Assembly (NCBI GenBank): GCA_949296855.1
Contig: CASFRN010000078.1
Span: 1 to 59,850 of the forward strand
Source of the DNA: an uncultured Bacteroides sp.
GTDB taxonomy: Bacteria > Bacteroidota > Bacteroidia > Bacteroidales > Bacteroidaceae
Direction of reading: 5' to 3'
Length of the DNA stretch: 59,850 nucleotides
Numbering within the stretch: position 1 is the first letter of the stretch; each line of letters begins with the position of its first letter. This document shows positions 9,144 through 18,342 of this stretch, one piece after another. Under the pieces are notes generated by a model that did not search any database, was not told the DNA's origin, and worked only from the letters and a program-made list of their open reading frames with translations. The position numbers were made by a program, and so were the translations under genes.

Positions 9144-10409
9144 ATGAAAAGAATATATCTTCTTTGCCTATTTATAATAGGTACATGTTGCAACGGAAGT
9201 ATATGCGCACAGACTTCTATACCCGATACGTTATTGTTCGTGTTCAAACTCCACGGACAGACCCGTAAGTATGAAATGTCGTTCCGCAAGCAGAGCGATA
9301 CCCTCCGCATAGATTGGCGTATCTTGCGAAACCTGCATTGGCAAAAAGGAAGCTACCTGATGACTTCCGCATCGCAAGAAACGGGAAACACCTTGTGCTT
9401 CCTCCAGCCCGTAGATAAGGAAAAACTCTTGTTAGCTCCAGACGAGACCGCTTACATCCTATCGCGTCAAGCCTATAAGGAACTGAAGAAGAGCGGGACA
9501 TTCCACTATAATCAAACCGTTTACAAGAAAGGGAACAAGAAAGGGGAAGCCTTGGGATGCCCGCTTATCCATTGCATAGACCAAACCGAAAGAGCGGAAG
9601 TGTGGATTCTGGATAACGAATCCCTCCCTATCGTATGGAAGATGCAGAACAATCCGTTGAACGTAAACTGGCAGGTAGACCATCCTTCGGCTGTATATAA
9701 AGACCCGATAGAAGTGGTGGTGCACCGCGGAGCCAATCATTTGGCACCCGAAAACACCTTAGCTTCGGCATATGCGGCACTCAGGCACGGTGCCACATGG
9801 ATAGAGTTAGATGTACGGAAAAGCAAAGACGGAGTGCTGTACAACCTGCACGATGAAACCCTCGACCGCACCACCAACGGGAAAGGCGCATTAGCCGATA
9901 TGAATTCGGAAGAAGTAGACCAATTAGACGCTGGAAGCTGGTTCGGCAAAGAATATGCCGGTACGCACGTGCCCCGCATCGCCGAGATGCTGGACTCACT
10001 TCATGGGAAAGCAAACGTGTTCTTCGACGTAAAGCACGGCACTCCCATTAGCGACCTCGTGAAACTGGTCCGCCTGAAAGGATTCGCTACGAACAGTTTC
10101 TTTTGGTTTGCCGATGAAGGAATGCTGAAAGAATTTGTCCGCCTCGCTCCCGAAATGAAAATCAAGGTAAACGCATCCAACATCACCCGCCTGCAATATT
10201 GGATGACGGTATGCCGTCCATCGGTCGTGGAAATCAGCCCGGAGCAAATCACTCCTGAATTTAAAGCATTTTGCAAAGAGAACGGAATCCGCATTATGGC
10301 GGCTATCCAAAACGGTACCGAAGAAGCTTACCGTACCGCTATACAGAAAGAGCCAGACTTGGTCAACCTTGACCAACCCGAACTCTTCGAAAAAGTGCTT
10401 TCCGAATAA
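9144..10409 (+). CDS. Secreted glycerophosphodiester phosphodiesterase with extra N-terminal domain
   Basis: This 421-residue protein should hydrolyse glycerophosphodiesters or related phosphodiesters in the periplasm. A signal peptide ends at about residue 22 (SICA/QT). Residues ~23-190 form a domain I do not recognise. Residues ~192-415 are a GDPD TIM barrel with the catalytic and metal-binding signatures VVHRGANHLAPENT, WIELDVRKSKDG and NLHDETLDRTTNG. The start was set at the ATG at 9144 because upstream in-frame GTG codons lie inside an intergenic repeat and the signal peptide begins here. Its place behind GH92 suggests it may act on the same glycan or a phosphate-decorated one, but this is inference. 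Confidence 0.88.
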   Translation: MKRIYLLCLFIIGTCCNGSICAQTSIPDTLLFVFKLHGQTRKYEMSFRKQSDTLRIDWRILRNLHWQKGSYLMTSASQETGNTLCFLQPVDKEKLLLAPDETAYILSRQAYKELKKSGTFHYNQTVYKKGNKKGEALGCPLIHCIDQTERAEVWILDNESLPIVWKMQNNPLNVNWQVDHPSAVYKDPIEVVVHRGANHLAPENTLASAYAALRHGATWIELDVRKSKDGVLYNLHDETLDRTTNGKGALADMNSEEVDQLDAGSWFGKEYAGTHVPRIAEMLDSLHGKANVFFDVKHGTPISDLVKLVRLKGFATNSFFWFADEGMLKEFVRLAPEMKIKVNASNITRLQYWMTVCRPSVVEISPEQITPEFKAFCKENGIRIMAAIQNGTEEAYRTAIQKEPDLVNLDQPELFEKVLSE

Positions 10410-10424
10410 ACAGGTAACTGTTAG

Positions 10425-10481
10425 TAATTAATAGTTAATGATGAAAGACAATATACATTACACCATTACTAACTATTAATT
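10425..10481. repeat. Intergenic inverted repeat between convergent genes
   Basis: TAATTAATAGTTAATGATG at 10425-10443 pairs imperfectly with CATTACTAACTATTAATTA at 10463-10481. The arms belong to a second, AT-rich repeat type (TTAATAGTTAAT) that also occurs nested inside other intergenic repeats here. It separates the convergent GDPD and aroC genes and could serve as a bidirectional transcription stop, although it lacks a U-tract. Confidence 0.7.
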
Positions 10482-10507
10482 ATCCCAATTACATCAGTGG
10501 TAAAGGC

Positions 10508-11584
10508 TTACATTCGGCTGGCTTTATCCAGCAAATAATAGTCGAGTAGGGTCATTGCCGCCATGGCTTCTACGATGGGGACGGCACGGGGCAATACGCA
10601 GGGGTCATGGCGTCCGCGGGCTTTCAGGACGGTTTCGTCTCCTTCCTTGTTCACCGTGGGCTGTTCCATGAGGACGGTCGCTACGGGTTTGAAGGCTACA
10701 CGGAAATAGATGTCTTCGCCGTTGCTGATTCCCCCTTGGATGCCTCCCGAACGGTTGGTGCGCAAGGCGATATGCCCGCCTTCGTTATAGAACAAATCGT
10801 TTTGCTGGCTTCCCTTCAGATCCATGCTTCCGAATCCTTGCCCGTATTCGAACCCTTTGGCGGCGTTGATGCTCAGCATGGCGTTCCCCAATGCGGCATG
10901 AAGTTTCCCGAATACGGGTTGTCCCAATCCAATGGGGCATCCTCGGATGACGCAGCTCACTACGCCTCCGATGGTATCTCCTTCGCCCTTTACACGCAGG
11001 ATAAGCTCTTCCATTTGCCGTGCCAGTTCAGGGTCGGGGCAACGCACGGGATTCCTTTCGATGCACCCGAAGTCGTATTGTGCATAGTCTTTATCCAAAG
11101 CCAAGGTTCCCACTTGCGAAGTGAATGCCGTTATCTGCACGCCAATTTCTTTCAGTGCCAGTTTGGCTAATGCACCCGCTACGACACGTGAAATGGTTTC
11201 GCGTGCCGAGGAACGTCCTCCGCCTCGATGGTCGCGTATGCCGTATTTCTGTGTGTAGGTGAAATCGGCATGCGAGGGACGGAACACGTCTTTCATGTTG
11301 TCGTAATCAGCCGAATGCTGGTTGGTGTTCCATACCACGAACCCGATGGGGCATCCCGTAGACACTCCCTCGAAGATGCCCGAAAGGAACTCTACGGCAT
11401 CGGCTTCCTGACGTCCCGTAGTCAGGGCAGACTGCCCCGGGCGGCGGCGTGCAAGTTCTTGTCTTACGAATTCCTCATTGATGCGGATGCCGGCAGGGAA
11501 TCCGTCAATCACGCCTCCAATCGCTTTTCCGTGCGATTCGCCGAAGCTGGTCAGCGTAAATATATTTCCAAAAGTGTTGTTCAT
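10508..11584 (-). CDS. aroC: Chorismate synthase
   Basis: This 358-residue enzyme catalyses the last shikimate step, converting 5-enolpyruvylshikimate-3-phosphate to chorismate with reduced FMN as cofactor in the cytoplasm. The family signature [18 protein letters not shown] lies at residues ~15-32. Further conserved blocks are [17 protein letters not shown], the [16 protein letters not shown] loop that binds FMN and phosphate, and [16 protein letters not shown]. Length is normal. It is monocistronic or at the end of a minus-strand series, bounded on both sides by inverted repeats. Two more genes of the pathway, aroE and aroA, lie elsewhere in the window. Confidence 0.97.
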   Translation of the reverse strand: MNNTFGNIFTLTSFGESHGKAIGGVIDGFPAGIRINEEFVRQELARRRPGQSALTTGRQEADAVEFLSGIFEGVSTGCPIGFVVWNTNQHSADYDNMKDVFRPSHADFTYTQKYGIRDHRGGGRSSARETISRVVAGALAKLALKEIGVQITAFTSQVGTLALDKDYAQYDFGCIERNPVRCPDPELARQMEELILRVKGEGDTIGGVVSCVIRGCPIGLGQPVFGKLHAALGNAMLSINAAKGFEYGQGFGSMDLKGSQQNDLFYNEGGHIALRTNRSGGIQGGISNGEDIYFRVAFKPVATVLMEQPTVNKEGDETVLKARGRHDPCVLPRAVPIVEAMAAMTLLDYYLLDKASRM

Positions 11585-11603
11585 ACGTATATGTCATTTT
11601 TTT

Positions 11604-11731
11604 CACCACAGATTACACGGATTTTTAAAATTAAGAATTAAAAGTTGGAAGTTAAAAATTACCATGCGGCATCTTTACTTTTAATTTCAATTCTCAAATT
11701 TTAATTTTTAAAATCTGTGTAATCTGTGGTG
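11604..11731. repeat. Intergenic inverted-repeat doublet with nested AT-rich arms
   Basis: The outer arm CACCACAGATTACACGGATT begins at 11604 and its partner AATCTGTGTAATCTGTGGTG ends at 11731. Inside, TTTAAAATTAAGAATTAAAAG faces CTTTTAATTTCAATTCTCAA, a second nested pair. It lies between aroC and the TPM gene. Confidence 0.9.
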
Positions 11732-11740
11732 CTTAATCTA

Positions 11741-12655
11741 TTAAAATTTGCTTCCTGCTCCTCCGCCTCCGAAGTCTCCTCCTCCGAAACTTCCTCCGCC
11801 GAAGCCGCCTCCTCCGTGTCCTCCGCCTCCGAAGAACGGACCGCCTAAGAAGGGCCAGCCGTTTCCTCCGCGGTGATGGAAATCATCGTCTTCGCGCACA
11901 CGGCGTTGCTTGCGCACCACATTGCCGCAATTCCCGCATACGTAGGTCACTTCTTCGATGCGGTATCCGTCTCCTTGCGAAAAGCTCTGTACCGATATCT
12001 GACGAAGCTTATGCTTGTGGCATTGCGGGCAACGCTTGCGCTGCTTGGCGTTGAGCCATAAGAACAGGGGGACGAGGATGAAGCAGCAGAAGAAAATGGC
12101 GAACAAGAGCAGCGTGTCGTTTTCTTCTTCGGAAGAGGAAACGGGATTGCCTGTCCCGCTTAACTGGGCACGCACCGCGCGCACACCCGCTAACATGCCA
12201 GTGTCCCATTCGTCTTTACTGAAATGAGGATTCATGTAGCGCACCTGAATCCGCTTACATATCGCGTCGGGGAGGTCGCCTTCCAAGCCATACCCCGTGG
12301 CAAACTGGATGCACCGCTCGCCCGTGACGAGAAGGATGACCAGCCCGTTGTCGGTCTCTTTCCTGCCCACTCCGTTTTCCCTTCCCAACCGGTAAGCGAA
12401 ATCGAAACAATCTCCGCCTTCTATTTGCCCTACCGCTACCACTAAGGTTTGGATGCCCGTTTCGCGTTCGAGGGCGTAAAGTGTCGTGTCGATGGCATAG
12501 ACCGTGGTTTCGCTCAAGATGCCGTCGGGATTGCTCACGTAGCGCCGGGCATCCTGCAGGTGAACCATGGGGATGTCTTCCACCTTATATACGTTGGTTT
12601 GCGCCCCAAGCGCGGTACAGGCGAATAGCAGGAAAAGCAACAAATGTCTTTTCAT
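11741..12655 (-). CDS. TPM-domain membrane protein with zinc ribbon and Gly-rich tail
   Basis: This 304-residue protein belongs to the TPM (YgcG-type) family. A signal peptide covers ~1-18 (LGAQ). The TPM domain at ~30-165 includes YVSNPDGILS and GIQTLVVAVGQIEGGD. A membrane segment follows at ~178-200. A zinc ribbon is visible as CPQCHKHKL...YVCGNCGN (two CxxC pairs). The last ~45 residues are glycine-rich (HGGGGFGGGSFGGGDF), typical of the family. The biochemical role is unclear; other members act in photosystem repair or as phosphatases. The gene is 9 bases behind lemA, a pairing conserved across many bacteria, suggesting a joint cell-envelope role. Confidence 0.88.
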   Translation of the reverse strand: MKRHLLLFLLFACTALGAQTNVYKVEDIPMVHLQDARRYVSNPDGILSETTVYAIDTTLYALERETGIQTLVVAVGQIEGGDCFDFAYRLGRENGVGRKETDNGLVILLVTGERCIQFATGYGLEGDLPDAICKRIQVRYMNPHFSKDEWDTGMLAGVRAVRAQLSGTGNPVSSSEEENDTLLLFAIFFCCFILVPLFLWLNAKQRKRCPQCHKHKLRQISVQSFSQGDGYRIEEVTYVCGNCGNVVRKQRRVREDDDFHHRGGNGWPFLGGPFFGGGGHGGGGFGGGSFGGGDFGGGGAGSKF

Positions 12656-12664
12656 AAGCGAGGA

Positions 12665-13246
12665 TTAGAACTTGACTTCGGGTGCTTGTTCGGCTCCTTC
12701 TTCCGCTTCGAAGTAGGGACGTTTCTCGAATCCGAAGATGCCCGCAAAGATGTTTTTCGGGAACCGGCGGATGGAGGTGTTGTATTCGCGTGCCGTCTCG
12801 TTGAATTTACGCCGTTCTACGCTGATGCGGTTTTCCGTACCTTCTAATTGTGCCTGAAGTTCCTTGAAGTTTTCGTTGGCTTTCAGGTCGGGATAATTTT
12901 CGGTCACGGCAAGTAAGCGTCCCAATGCGCTTCCTATCTCGCCTTGCGCACGTTGGTAAGCCGCTAATTTTTCGGGAGTAAGGTCATCAATATCAATCGA
13001 CATTTGAGTAGCCTTAGCGCGGGCTGACACCACGGCATCGAAAGTTTCCTTCTCGTGTGCGGCATATCCCTTGACGGTGTTTACAAGGTTCGGAATCAGG
13101 TCGGAACGCCGTTGGTATTGGTTTTCTACATTGCTCCAGGCTGTTCCCACTTTTTCTTCCTGCGTCACCATCGAGTTATACGAAGAGACACTGTATCCTA
13201 TCAGAACGACAAGAACTACAATCACGATAATCCAAGTTTTTTTCAT
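12665..13246 (-). CDS. lemA: LemA family protein
   Basis: This 193-residue protein has one N-terminal membrane helix (residues ~5-23) followed by a long helical domain. The family hallmark is plain: NSMVTQEEKVGTAWSNVENQ, YQRRSDLIPNLVNTVKGY and KNIFAGIFGF near the C-terminus. The helical part is expected outside the cytoplasmic membrane. Function is not established for the family; the conserved partner is the TPM protein encoded directly downstream, and the two probably act together in envelope maintenance. Confidence 0.95.
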   Translation of the reverse strand: MKKTWIIVIVVLVVLIGYSVSSYNSMVTQEEKVGTAWSNVENQYQRRSDLIPNLVNTVKGYAAHEKETFDAVVSARAKATQMSIDIDDLTPEKLAAYQRAQGEIGSALGRLLAVTENYPDLKANENFKELQAQLEGTENRISVERRKFNETAREYNTSIRRFPKNIFAGIFGFEKRPYFEAEEGAEQAPEVKF

Positions 13247-13317
13247 ACGATGTTTCTTTGTTTTTATTGGTTTACAATATTTTTATAATCAATCAGAAAT
13301 GAATTACGAAAACCTTT

Positions 13318-13397
13318 TGTCATTCTGAACGAAGTGAAGAATCTCGAATGTGTTCACGTGGATATATACGAGATCCTTCACTTCGTTCAGGATGACA
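13318..13397. repeat. Inverted repeat of the GAACGAAGTGAAG type in a 321-base gap
   Basis: TGTCATTCTGAACGAAGTGA... at 13318-13346 pairs with ...TCACTTCGTTCAGGATGACA at 13369-13397. The same element occurs at the right end of the window (59749-59826). It occupies the gap 13247-13567 between lemA and the hydrolase gene. The rest of that gap is AT-rich with no gene visible and presumably holds the lemA promoter. Confidence 0.85.
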
Positions 13398-13567
13398 ATA
13401 CATCAACTATTTTTCGCAAATCATTTTTATGTTATTATTTATATACTATTCAAGGGTTGACGTATAGGTGACCGACTATTACGTATATCGTTGATTAATG
13501 ATACAATTGCTTTCATAAAATAATCTCCTTTCCGATTTTGTTTGTTCACAAAGATACACCTTTTCTT

Positions 13568-14530
13568 TTAATTTTCAAGATACCCCTCCACAAACTTCCG
13601 CACTTTTCCGGTATATTCTTCGGGATAATCACGGTACGAGTGGGCATGGTCTACTCCGGGAACTACCCATAGAGCTTTGGGCTGAGGTTTGGCTTCGTAA
13701 AGCCGATACACCATCCACGTAGGTACAAAATCGTCTTTATCGCCATGAATGAAAAGCATGGGTTTGCGGCATTTCTTTACTTGATTCAAAGCCGAAGCCT
13801 CGTGGAAGTTCCATCCGTTCTGAAGCTGGCATATCCATTCGGTCACATATAATAAAGGAAAGGCGGGCAGGTGGAACATCCCCTTCAATTCTTTTTCGAA
13901 CTGGTCCCATACGCTGGTATATCCGCAATCTTCCACAAAACACCGTATATAGTCGGGAAGCTTCTCGCCCGAAACCATCATTGTGGTGGCGGCTCCCATT
14001 GAGATGCCGTGCACCACGGCTCGGATGGAATCGCCGAAGATATGCGGAGCGGTATTTATCCATTGTATGACATCTTTCCGGTCGAGCCAACCCATTTGGA
14101 TGGCATCGCCTTCGGTCAGTCCCGTATAACGCAGGTCGGGCAGGAGGATGTTGTAGCCTAAAGAGCGGTTGTATAAATATCCGATATGGAACATACGGAT
14201 GGCATTATCGGTATAGCCATGTACGATAACGGCGGTGTGTGTCGTAGGACGGGGAGCACGTACATAGAAAGCGTGCATACGAATGCCGTCGGGAGCGGTG
14301 ATAAAGGTATCGCGCAAGGCACGGCATTGGTTCAGGCTGTCTATCCAAGGCACGATGTGCGGATAGGTTTGGCGCATATATGCCATAGAGCCTTCCATGT
14401 CTTTCCCGCGGTTTACGGGGCGTAGGGAGAAATCGAGCATATACAGGCTTCCTCCGATGAGCGAGGCGATAAGAAGAATCAAAACGATTCCGCTTCCGAT
14501 AAGGACTTTTTTCTTTTTATTTTTCACCAC
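13568..14530 (-). CDS. Membrane-anchored alpha/beta hydrolase
   Basis: This ~320-residue protein has an N-terminal membrane anchor (about 9-31) and an alpha/beta-hydrolase domain. The nucleophile elbow is VHGISMGAATT (Ser in GxSxG), the acidic residue lies in HGDKDDFVPT, and the histidine in VPGVDHAHSY, completing the triad. VIVHGYTDN supplies the oxyanion-hole region. The substrate is unknown. No ATG precedes the anchor: the only in-frame starts are GTG codons at 14530 and 14527, and both lie inside the arm of the intergenic inverted repeat. The reading frame therefore begins within the repeat. Confidence 0.85.
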   Translation of the reverse strand: MVKNKKKKVLIGSGIVLILLIASLIGGSLYMLDFSLRPVNRGKDMEGSMAYMRQTYPHIVPWIDSLNQCRALRDTFITAPDGIRMHAFYVRAPRPTTHTAVIVHGYTDNAIRMFHIGYLYNRSLGYNILLPDLRYTGLTEGDAIQMGWLDRKDVIQWINTAPHIFGDSIRAVVHGISMGAATTMMVSGEKLPDYIRCFVEDCGYTSVWDQFEKELKGMFHLPAFPLLYVTEWICQLQNGWNFHEASALNQVKKCRKPMLFIHGDKDDFVPTWMVYRLYEAKPQPKALWVVPGVDHAHSYRDYPEEYTGKVRKFVEGYLEN

Positions 14531-14612
14531 AGATTACACAGATTAAGAATTAAATATACACCACAGAAAGCACTGGAATATTAATTAATTTAATCTGTGT
14601 AATCTGTGGTGA
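14525..14612. repeat. Intergenic inverted-repeat doublet overlapping a start codon
   Basis: CACCACAGATTACACAGATT begins at 14525, and its partner ending in AATCTGTGTAATCTGTGGTGA runs to 14612. A further partial copy (ACACCACAGAAAGCAC) sits between the arms. The left arm overlaps the putative GTG start of the hydrolase gene, and the right arm ends 5 bases before the aroE stop codon. Confidence 0.9.
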
Positions 14613-14617
14613 GAAAA

Positions 14618-15361
14618 TCATTGGTTCCATATTTCCCACGAGCCGAAGGCTTGGAGCAGGAGCATTTCGAGTCCGTTCTTTACTACGGCTCCCTGGTCGC
14701 TTCCTTTTTTCATGAAAAGCGTCGTGTCGGGATTGTAGAGCAAATCATAGAGCAGATGCCTTGGAGTAAGGCATTCGTATGGGATATTCGGGCACTGGTC
14801 TGCCTGAGGATACATTCCTACGGGTGTGCAATTGACAATGACCTTGTATTCGTTCATGACTTCAGGAGTCAGTTCTTCGTAAGTGATGGTCTGATTGTTG
14901 TGCCGGTTCCGGGATACGAAAAGCGTTTCCAGTCCCAGTTGCTTCAAACCGTAGTTAATGGCTTTCGAAGAACCGCCTGTACCTAAAATCAACGCTTTCT
15001 TGTGATGCGGTTCCAATAACGATTCAATGGAACGGGTAAAGCCGATGACATCCGAGTTGTATCCTGCTAATTTCAACTTTCCTTTGACCCGTTCGAACTT
15101 GATGACATTGACTGCGCCTATTTCGGCGGCAACCGTGTCCACACGGTCTAAATAAGAGATGACTTTCTCCTTATAAGGGATAGTGACATTCAGCCCGCAT
15201 AAGTCGGGATTCATAGCCACGACTTTGGGGAAGTCTTCGATAGCCGGTATTTCGAAGTTGACGTATTGCGCGTCGATGTTTTCCGATGCGAATTTCTCGT
15301 TGAAGAAATTCTTGGAAAAAGAATGTCCGAGCGGATAACCTATCAAACCAAATTTTTTCAT
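14618..15361 (-). CDS. aroE: Shikimate dehydrogenase
   Basis: This 247-residue cytoplasmic enzyme reduces 3-dehydroshikimate to shikimate with NADPH. The substrate-binding start GYPLGHSFSKNFFNEKF, the catalytic NVTIPYKEKV (Lys) and the Rossmann glycine-rich loop LILGTGGSSKAINYGL are all present, with NCTPVGMYP later. The protein is slightly shorter than E. coli AroE, as usual in Bacteroidales. It starts 21 bases downstream of ubiE and is probably in the same transcript. Confidence 0.96.
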   Translation of the reverse strand: MKKFGLIGYPLGHSFSKNFFNEKFASENIDAQYVNFEIPAIEDFPKVVAMNPDLCGLNVTIPYKEKVISYLDRVDTVAAEIGAVNVIKFERVKGKLKLAGYNSDVIGFTRSIESLLEPHHKKALILGTGGSSKAINYGLKQLGLETLFVSRNRHNNQTITYEELTPEVMNEYKVIVNCTPVGMYPQADQCPNIPYECLTPRHLLYDLLYNPDTTLFMKKGSDQGAVVKNGLEMLLLQAFGSWEIWNQ

Positions 15362-15382
15362 GACATGAAGTTTATAAACAGA

Positions 15383-16123
15383 TTACTTAGTTGCAAAATA
15401 TAACGTACAGATGCCCAATGTCAGCCTTTTGAAGAGAACCTCCCGGAAGCCTGCCTTGCGGAGGATGCCTTGCATCACTTCTCCTTGGGGGAAAGCCTTA
15501 ATGGAGTTAGGCAAATAGGTATAGGCACTACGGTCTTTAGAGAACAGTTTCCCTAAGTTGGGGATAACGATTCTTGAATAGAGGGCATAAAGTTGCTTCA
15601 TCGGGAACCATTCGGGCTCGGATAGTTCCAGAATCACAAGGTGTCCGTCCGGAACCAGTACCCGATGCATTTCTTGTAATCCTTTATCGAGATTCTCGAA
15701 ATTCCGCACACCGAAAGCCACGGTAATGGCATCGAAGCGGTCATCGGGAAAGGTGAGCGCGGTGCAGTCTTCTTTGGCGAAAGAGATGTGCGCGTCCAGG
15801 TGCGCTTGTTTCACTTTCTCCCTTCCTACGTTCATCATTCCTTCCGAGATGTCGGTCCCTATCAGTTCTTCGGGCTGGAGCATACGGTAGGCTTGTATGG
15901 CGAAATCGCCCGTACCTGTGGCTACATCCATGATGTGTTGCGGACGGTATGGCTTGAGTAGGCTGATGGCTTTGCGTCTCCAGCTTTTGTCGATGTCCAG
16001 CGAGAGCAGGTGGTTCAGCTTGTCATAAGCAGGGGCGATGTTGTCGAACATCTTTTCCACTTGTGCCGCTTTCCCTTCGCTTTCGTTATAAGGCTTGATT
16101 TTCTCTTGGGGATAATGAGTCAT
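15383..16123 (-). CDS. menG: Demethylmenaquinone methyltransferase (UbiE/MenG)
   Basis: This 246-residue SAM-dependent methyltransferase makes menaquinone from demethylmenaquinone, the respiratory quinone of Bacteroidales. The family pattern begins [24 protein letters not shown], then the SAM-binding [14 protein letters not shown], the motif [20 protein letters not shown], and the C-terminal [19 protein letters not shown]. Chorismate, the product of the aro genes in this window, is the precursor of the quinone ring, which fits the adjacency to aroE. Confidence 0.95.
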   Translation of the reverse strand: MTHYPQEKIKPYNESEGKAAQVEKMFDNIAPAYDKLNHLLSLDIDKSWRRKAISLLKPYRPQHIMDVATGTGDFAIQAYRMLQPEELIGTDISEGMMNVGREKVKQAHLDAHISFAKEDCTALTFPDDRFDAITVAFGVRNFENLDKGLQEMHRVLVPDGHLVILELSEPEWFPMKQLYALYSRIVIPNLGKLFSKDRSAYTYLPNSIKAFPQGEVMQGILRKAGFREVLFKRLTLGICTLYFATK

Positions 16124-16155
16124 AGAATATGAAAATAGTGTAATTGATTATTATT

Positions 16156-16224
16156 CACCACAGAGATCACAGAGTATCACTGAGGAAATAATTAAACTCT
16201 GTGTTCCTCTGTGTCCTCTGTGGT
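16156..16224. repeat. Intergenic inverted-repeat doublet (CAGAGG-type arms)
   Basis: CACCACAGAGATCACAGAG at 16156-16174 faces CTCTGTGTTCCTCTGTGTCC... ending at 16224. It lies between menG and purC. The arms are the CAGAGG variant, closest to the copies at 9037 and 55609. Confidence 0.85.
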
Positions 16225-16244
16225 AAATAGTTCTCATATTTGTG

Positions 16245-17192
16245 TTATTTCATCAGATAATCCATTACGTTCTTTTCGATACGTTCGGCAAGGTGTTCGG
16301 TATCGGCTTTTACGAACGGTTCACCGGTGATGTGCTCGAACAATTCGATGTAACGGTCGCTAATGGAAGATACGATTTCGGGAGTCATTTCGGGCACTTG
16401 CTGGCCTTCTTTTCCTTGGAAACCGTTTGCCATTAACCATTCGCGTACAAATTCTTTCGATAATTGCTTCTGAGGCTCTTCTTTTTCGAAGCGTTCCTGA
16501 TAACCTTCCGAATAGAAATAACGGCTTGAGTCGGGCGTATGGATTTCGTCCATCAGGTAAATCTGTCCGTTGTGTTTTCCGAACTCGTATTTCGTATCTA
16601 CCAATATCAAGCCACGTTCAGCCGCGATTTGTGTGCCGCGTTCGAAGAGGGCGAGGGTATAACGTTCCAATGTTTCATATTCTTCGGGAGTGGCAAGTCC
16701 GCGGGCAAGGATTTCTTCTTTCGAGATATCCTCGTCGTGCATGCCCATTTCAGCCTTTGTGGTAGGAGTGATAATCGGATGCGGGAACTTCTCGTTCTCA
16801 CGCATGTTTTCGGGCAGACGCACACCACAAATCTCACGCACGCCGCTCTTGTAAGCACGCCATGCGCTTCCGCACAAATATCCGCGTACAATCATTTCCA
16901 CGGGGAATCCCTGGCACATCACGCCCACGGTCACCATCGGGTCGGGAGTGGCGAGTTTCCAGTTGGGGCTAATATCAGAGGTAGCATCCAAGAATTTAGC
17001 CGCTATTTGGTTCAGCATCTGGCCTTTATAGGGAATACCTTCGGGCAATACCACATCGAATGCCGAGATGCGGTCGGTAGCTACCATAATCAGTTTTTCA
17101 TCATTGATGTTGTACACATCACGCACTTTGCCATGATAAACACTTTTCAGTCCCGGAAAGTGAAAATCGGTTTTTGTTAAAGCTTTACTCAT
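16245..17192 (-). CDS. purC: SAICAR synthase (phosphoribosylaminoimidazole-succinocarboxamide synthase)
   Basis: This 315-residue enzyme joins aspartate to CAIR using ATP in de novo purine synthesis. The start shows [20 protein letters not shown] and [20 protein letters not shown], hallmarks of SAICAR synthase. Later signatures are [23 protein letters not shown] and [14 protein letters not shown]. The length matches the longer, yeast-like class common in Bacteroidetes. The gene begins 14 bases after phoH. Confidence 0.97.
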   Translation of the reverse strand: MSKALTKTDFHFPGLKSVYHGKVRDVYNINDEKLIMVATDRISAFDVVLPEGIPYKGQMLNQIAAKFLDATSDISPNWKLATPDPMVTVGVMCQGFPVEMIVRGYLCGSAWRAYKSGVREICGVRLPENMRENEKFPHPIITPTTKAEMGMHDEDISKEEILARGLATPEEYETLERYTLALFERGTQIAAERGLILVDTKYEFGKHNGQIYLMDEIHTPDSSRYFYSEGYQERFEKEEPQKQLSKEFVREWLMANGFQGKEGQQVPEMTPEIVSSISDRYIELFEHITGEPFVKADTEHLAERIEKNVMDYLMK

Positions 17193-17206
17193 AATTGCTA
17201 TATATA

Positions 17207-18199
17207 TTATAGGTGTATATCCGTTTCTTTTGATGTTTTTGTTTGTTTGGAGGCAACTTTGTTCTCTGCCTCAAATTTTTCGTATGCCTCAACGATGCAG
17301 GTCACCAATTTGTGGCGCACGATGTCTTTTTTATTCAGTTCGATGAAGCTGATGCCTTTTACTCCTTTCAGTATCTTCAAGGCTTGTATCAAGCCCGAAG
17401 TCTGATGCGAGGGAAGGTCTATCTGCGTCATGTCGCCCGTTACTATCATCTTGGTGTTCATGCCCATACGGGTGAGGAACATCTTGATTTGCTGGGTGGT
17501 GGTGTTTTGTGCTTCGTCCAAAATCACCACGGCATCGTTTAAGGTCCGTCCGCGCATGAAGGCGAGCGGAGCAATCTGAATGATGTTCAAGTCCATGTAT
17601 TCCTTTAGCTTAGCCGCCGGAATCATGTCTTGCAAGGCATCATAAAGCGGTTGCAGGTACGGGTCGATTTTGTCTTTCATGTCTCCGGGAAGGAAACCTA
17701 ACTTTTCTCCTGCCTCTACCGCCGGGCGGCTCAGGATAATCTTCTTGATTTCCTTGTTCTTCAATGCCCGCACGGCAAGAGCTATTGCCGTATAGGTCTT
17801 TCCCGAACCGGCGGGACCGATAGCGAAGGTCAGGTCGTTCTTCTCGAACTCCTTTACCAGTTTCAACTGGTTGGCGCTTCTGGGTGTAATCGGCTTGCCC
17901 GTCACGCTATACACGATAGCGTCGCCCGTCTTCTCCACCGCGGGCTTGTTTCCTTTGATGATATCCAGAATCGCTTCTTCGTTCAATGAATTGTATTGCG
18001 CGCAATGTTTCTCCAAGTCTAATACGGCTTCTTCAAAGGCGCACATTTCCTCTTCATCTCCCATCACCTTGATGACATTCCCGCGGGCTACAATGCGCAG
18101 CTTGGGAAACAATGCCTTAACCATTTGCATGTTGGCGTTATTGATGCCATAGAAAACCACCGGGTCGATGTCCTCCAATACAATATGCTTTTCTATCAT
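17207..18199 (-). CDS. phoH: PhoH-family ATPase
   Basis: This 330-residue cytoplasmic protein is a PhoH-like P-loop ATPase, related in its core to helicases and often linked to RNA metabolism. Walker A is GPAGSGKT at residues 128-135. Downstream are [20 protein letters not shown], the Walker B segment [10 protein letters not shown] and the sensor region [11 protein letters not shown]. The N-terminal ~100 residues resemble a KH-like nucleic-acid-binding extension. It is the first gene after a clear minus-strand promoter and is followed closely by purC. Confidence 0.93.
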   Translation of the reverse strand: MIEKHIVLEDIDPVVFYGINNANMQMVKALFPKLRIVARGNVIKVMGDEEEMCAFEEAVLDLEKHCAQYNSLNEEAILDIIKGNKPAVEKTGDAIVYSVTGKPITPRSANQLKLVKEFEKNDLTFAIGPAGSGKTYTAIALAVRALKNKEIKKIILSRPAVEAGEKLGFLPGDMKDKIDPYLQPLYDALQDMIPAAKLKEYMDLNIIQIAPLAFMRGRTLNDAVVILDEAQNTTTQQIKMFLTRMGMNTKMIVTGDMTQIDLPSHQTSGLIQALKILKGVKGISFIELNKKDIVRHKLVTCIVEAYEKFEAENKVASKQTKTSKETDIHL

Positions 18200-18229
18200 T
18201 CAGTCTTTGCTCGTAATTAAATTTTTCTG

Positions 18230-18259
18230 CAAATTTAATCATTCCTTTGAATCTACAAA
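18230..18259 (-). promoter_or_regulatory. Promoter for the phoH-purC transcript
   Basis: Read on the minus strand, TTTG at 18259-18256 is separated by 18 bases from TAAATTTG at 18237-18230, matching -33 TTTG and -7 TAnnTTTG. The phoH ATG is 30 bases further on. Confidence 0.7.
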
Positions 18260-18292
18260 CGTCTAATCGGGCAAATTCTTTCTTTTTTCACC

Positions 18293-18321
18293 TTGTGTTT
18301 CATCGAATCTGCGTATCTTTG
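18293..18321 (+). promoter_or_regulatory. Promoter for the DUF5715-truA transcript
   Basis: TTG at 18293-18295, an 18-base spacer and TATCTTTG at 18314-18321 form a near-consensus Bacteroidales promoter. It is divergent from the phoH promoter in the same 143-base gap. The start codon lies at 18343. Confidence 0.7.
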
Positions 18322-18342
18322 TGCGTTTTTAAATGAGAAGAC

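Noticed and set aside
11604-11731. Intrinsic terminators at the CACCACAG doublets
   Set aside because: The hairpins end in A-rich flanks on both strands, with no U-tract, so they are listed as repeats.
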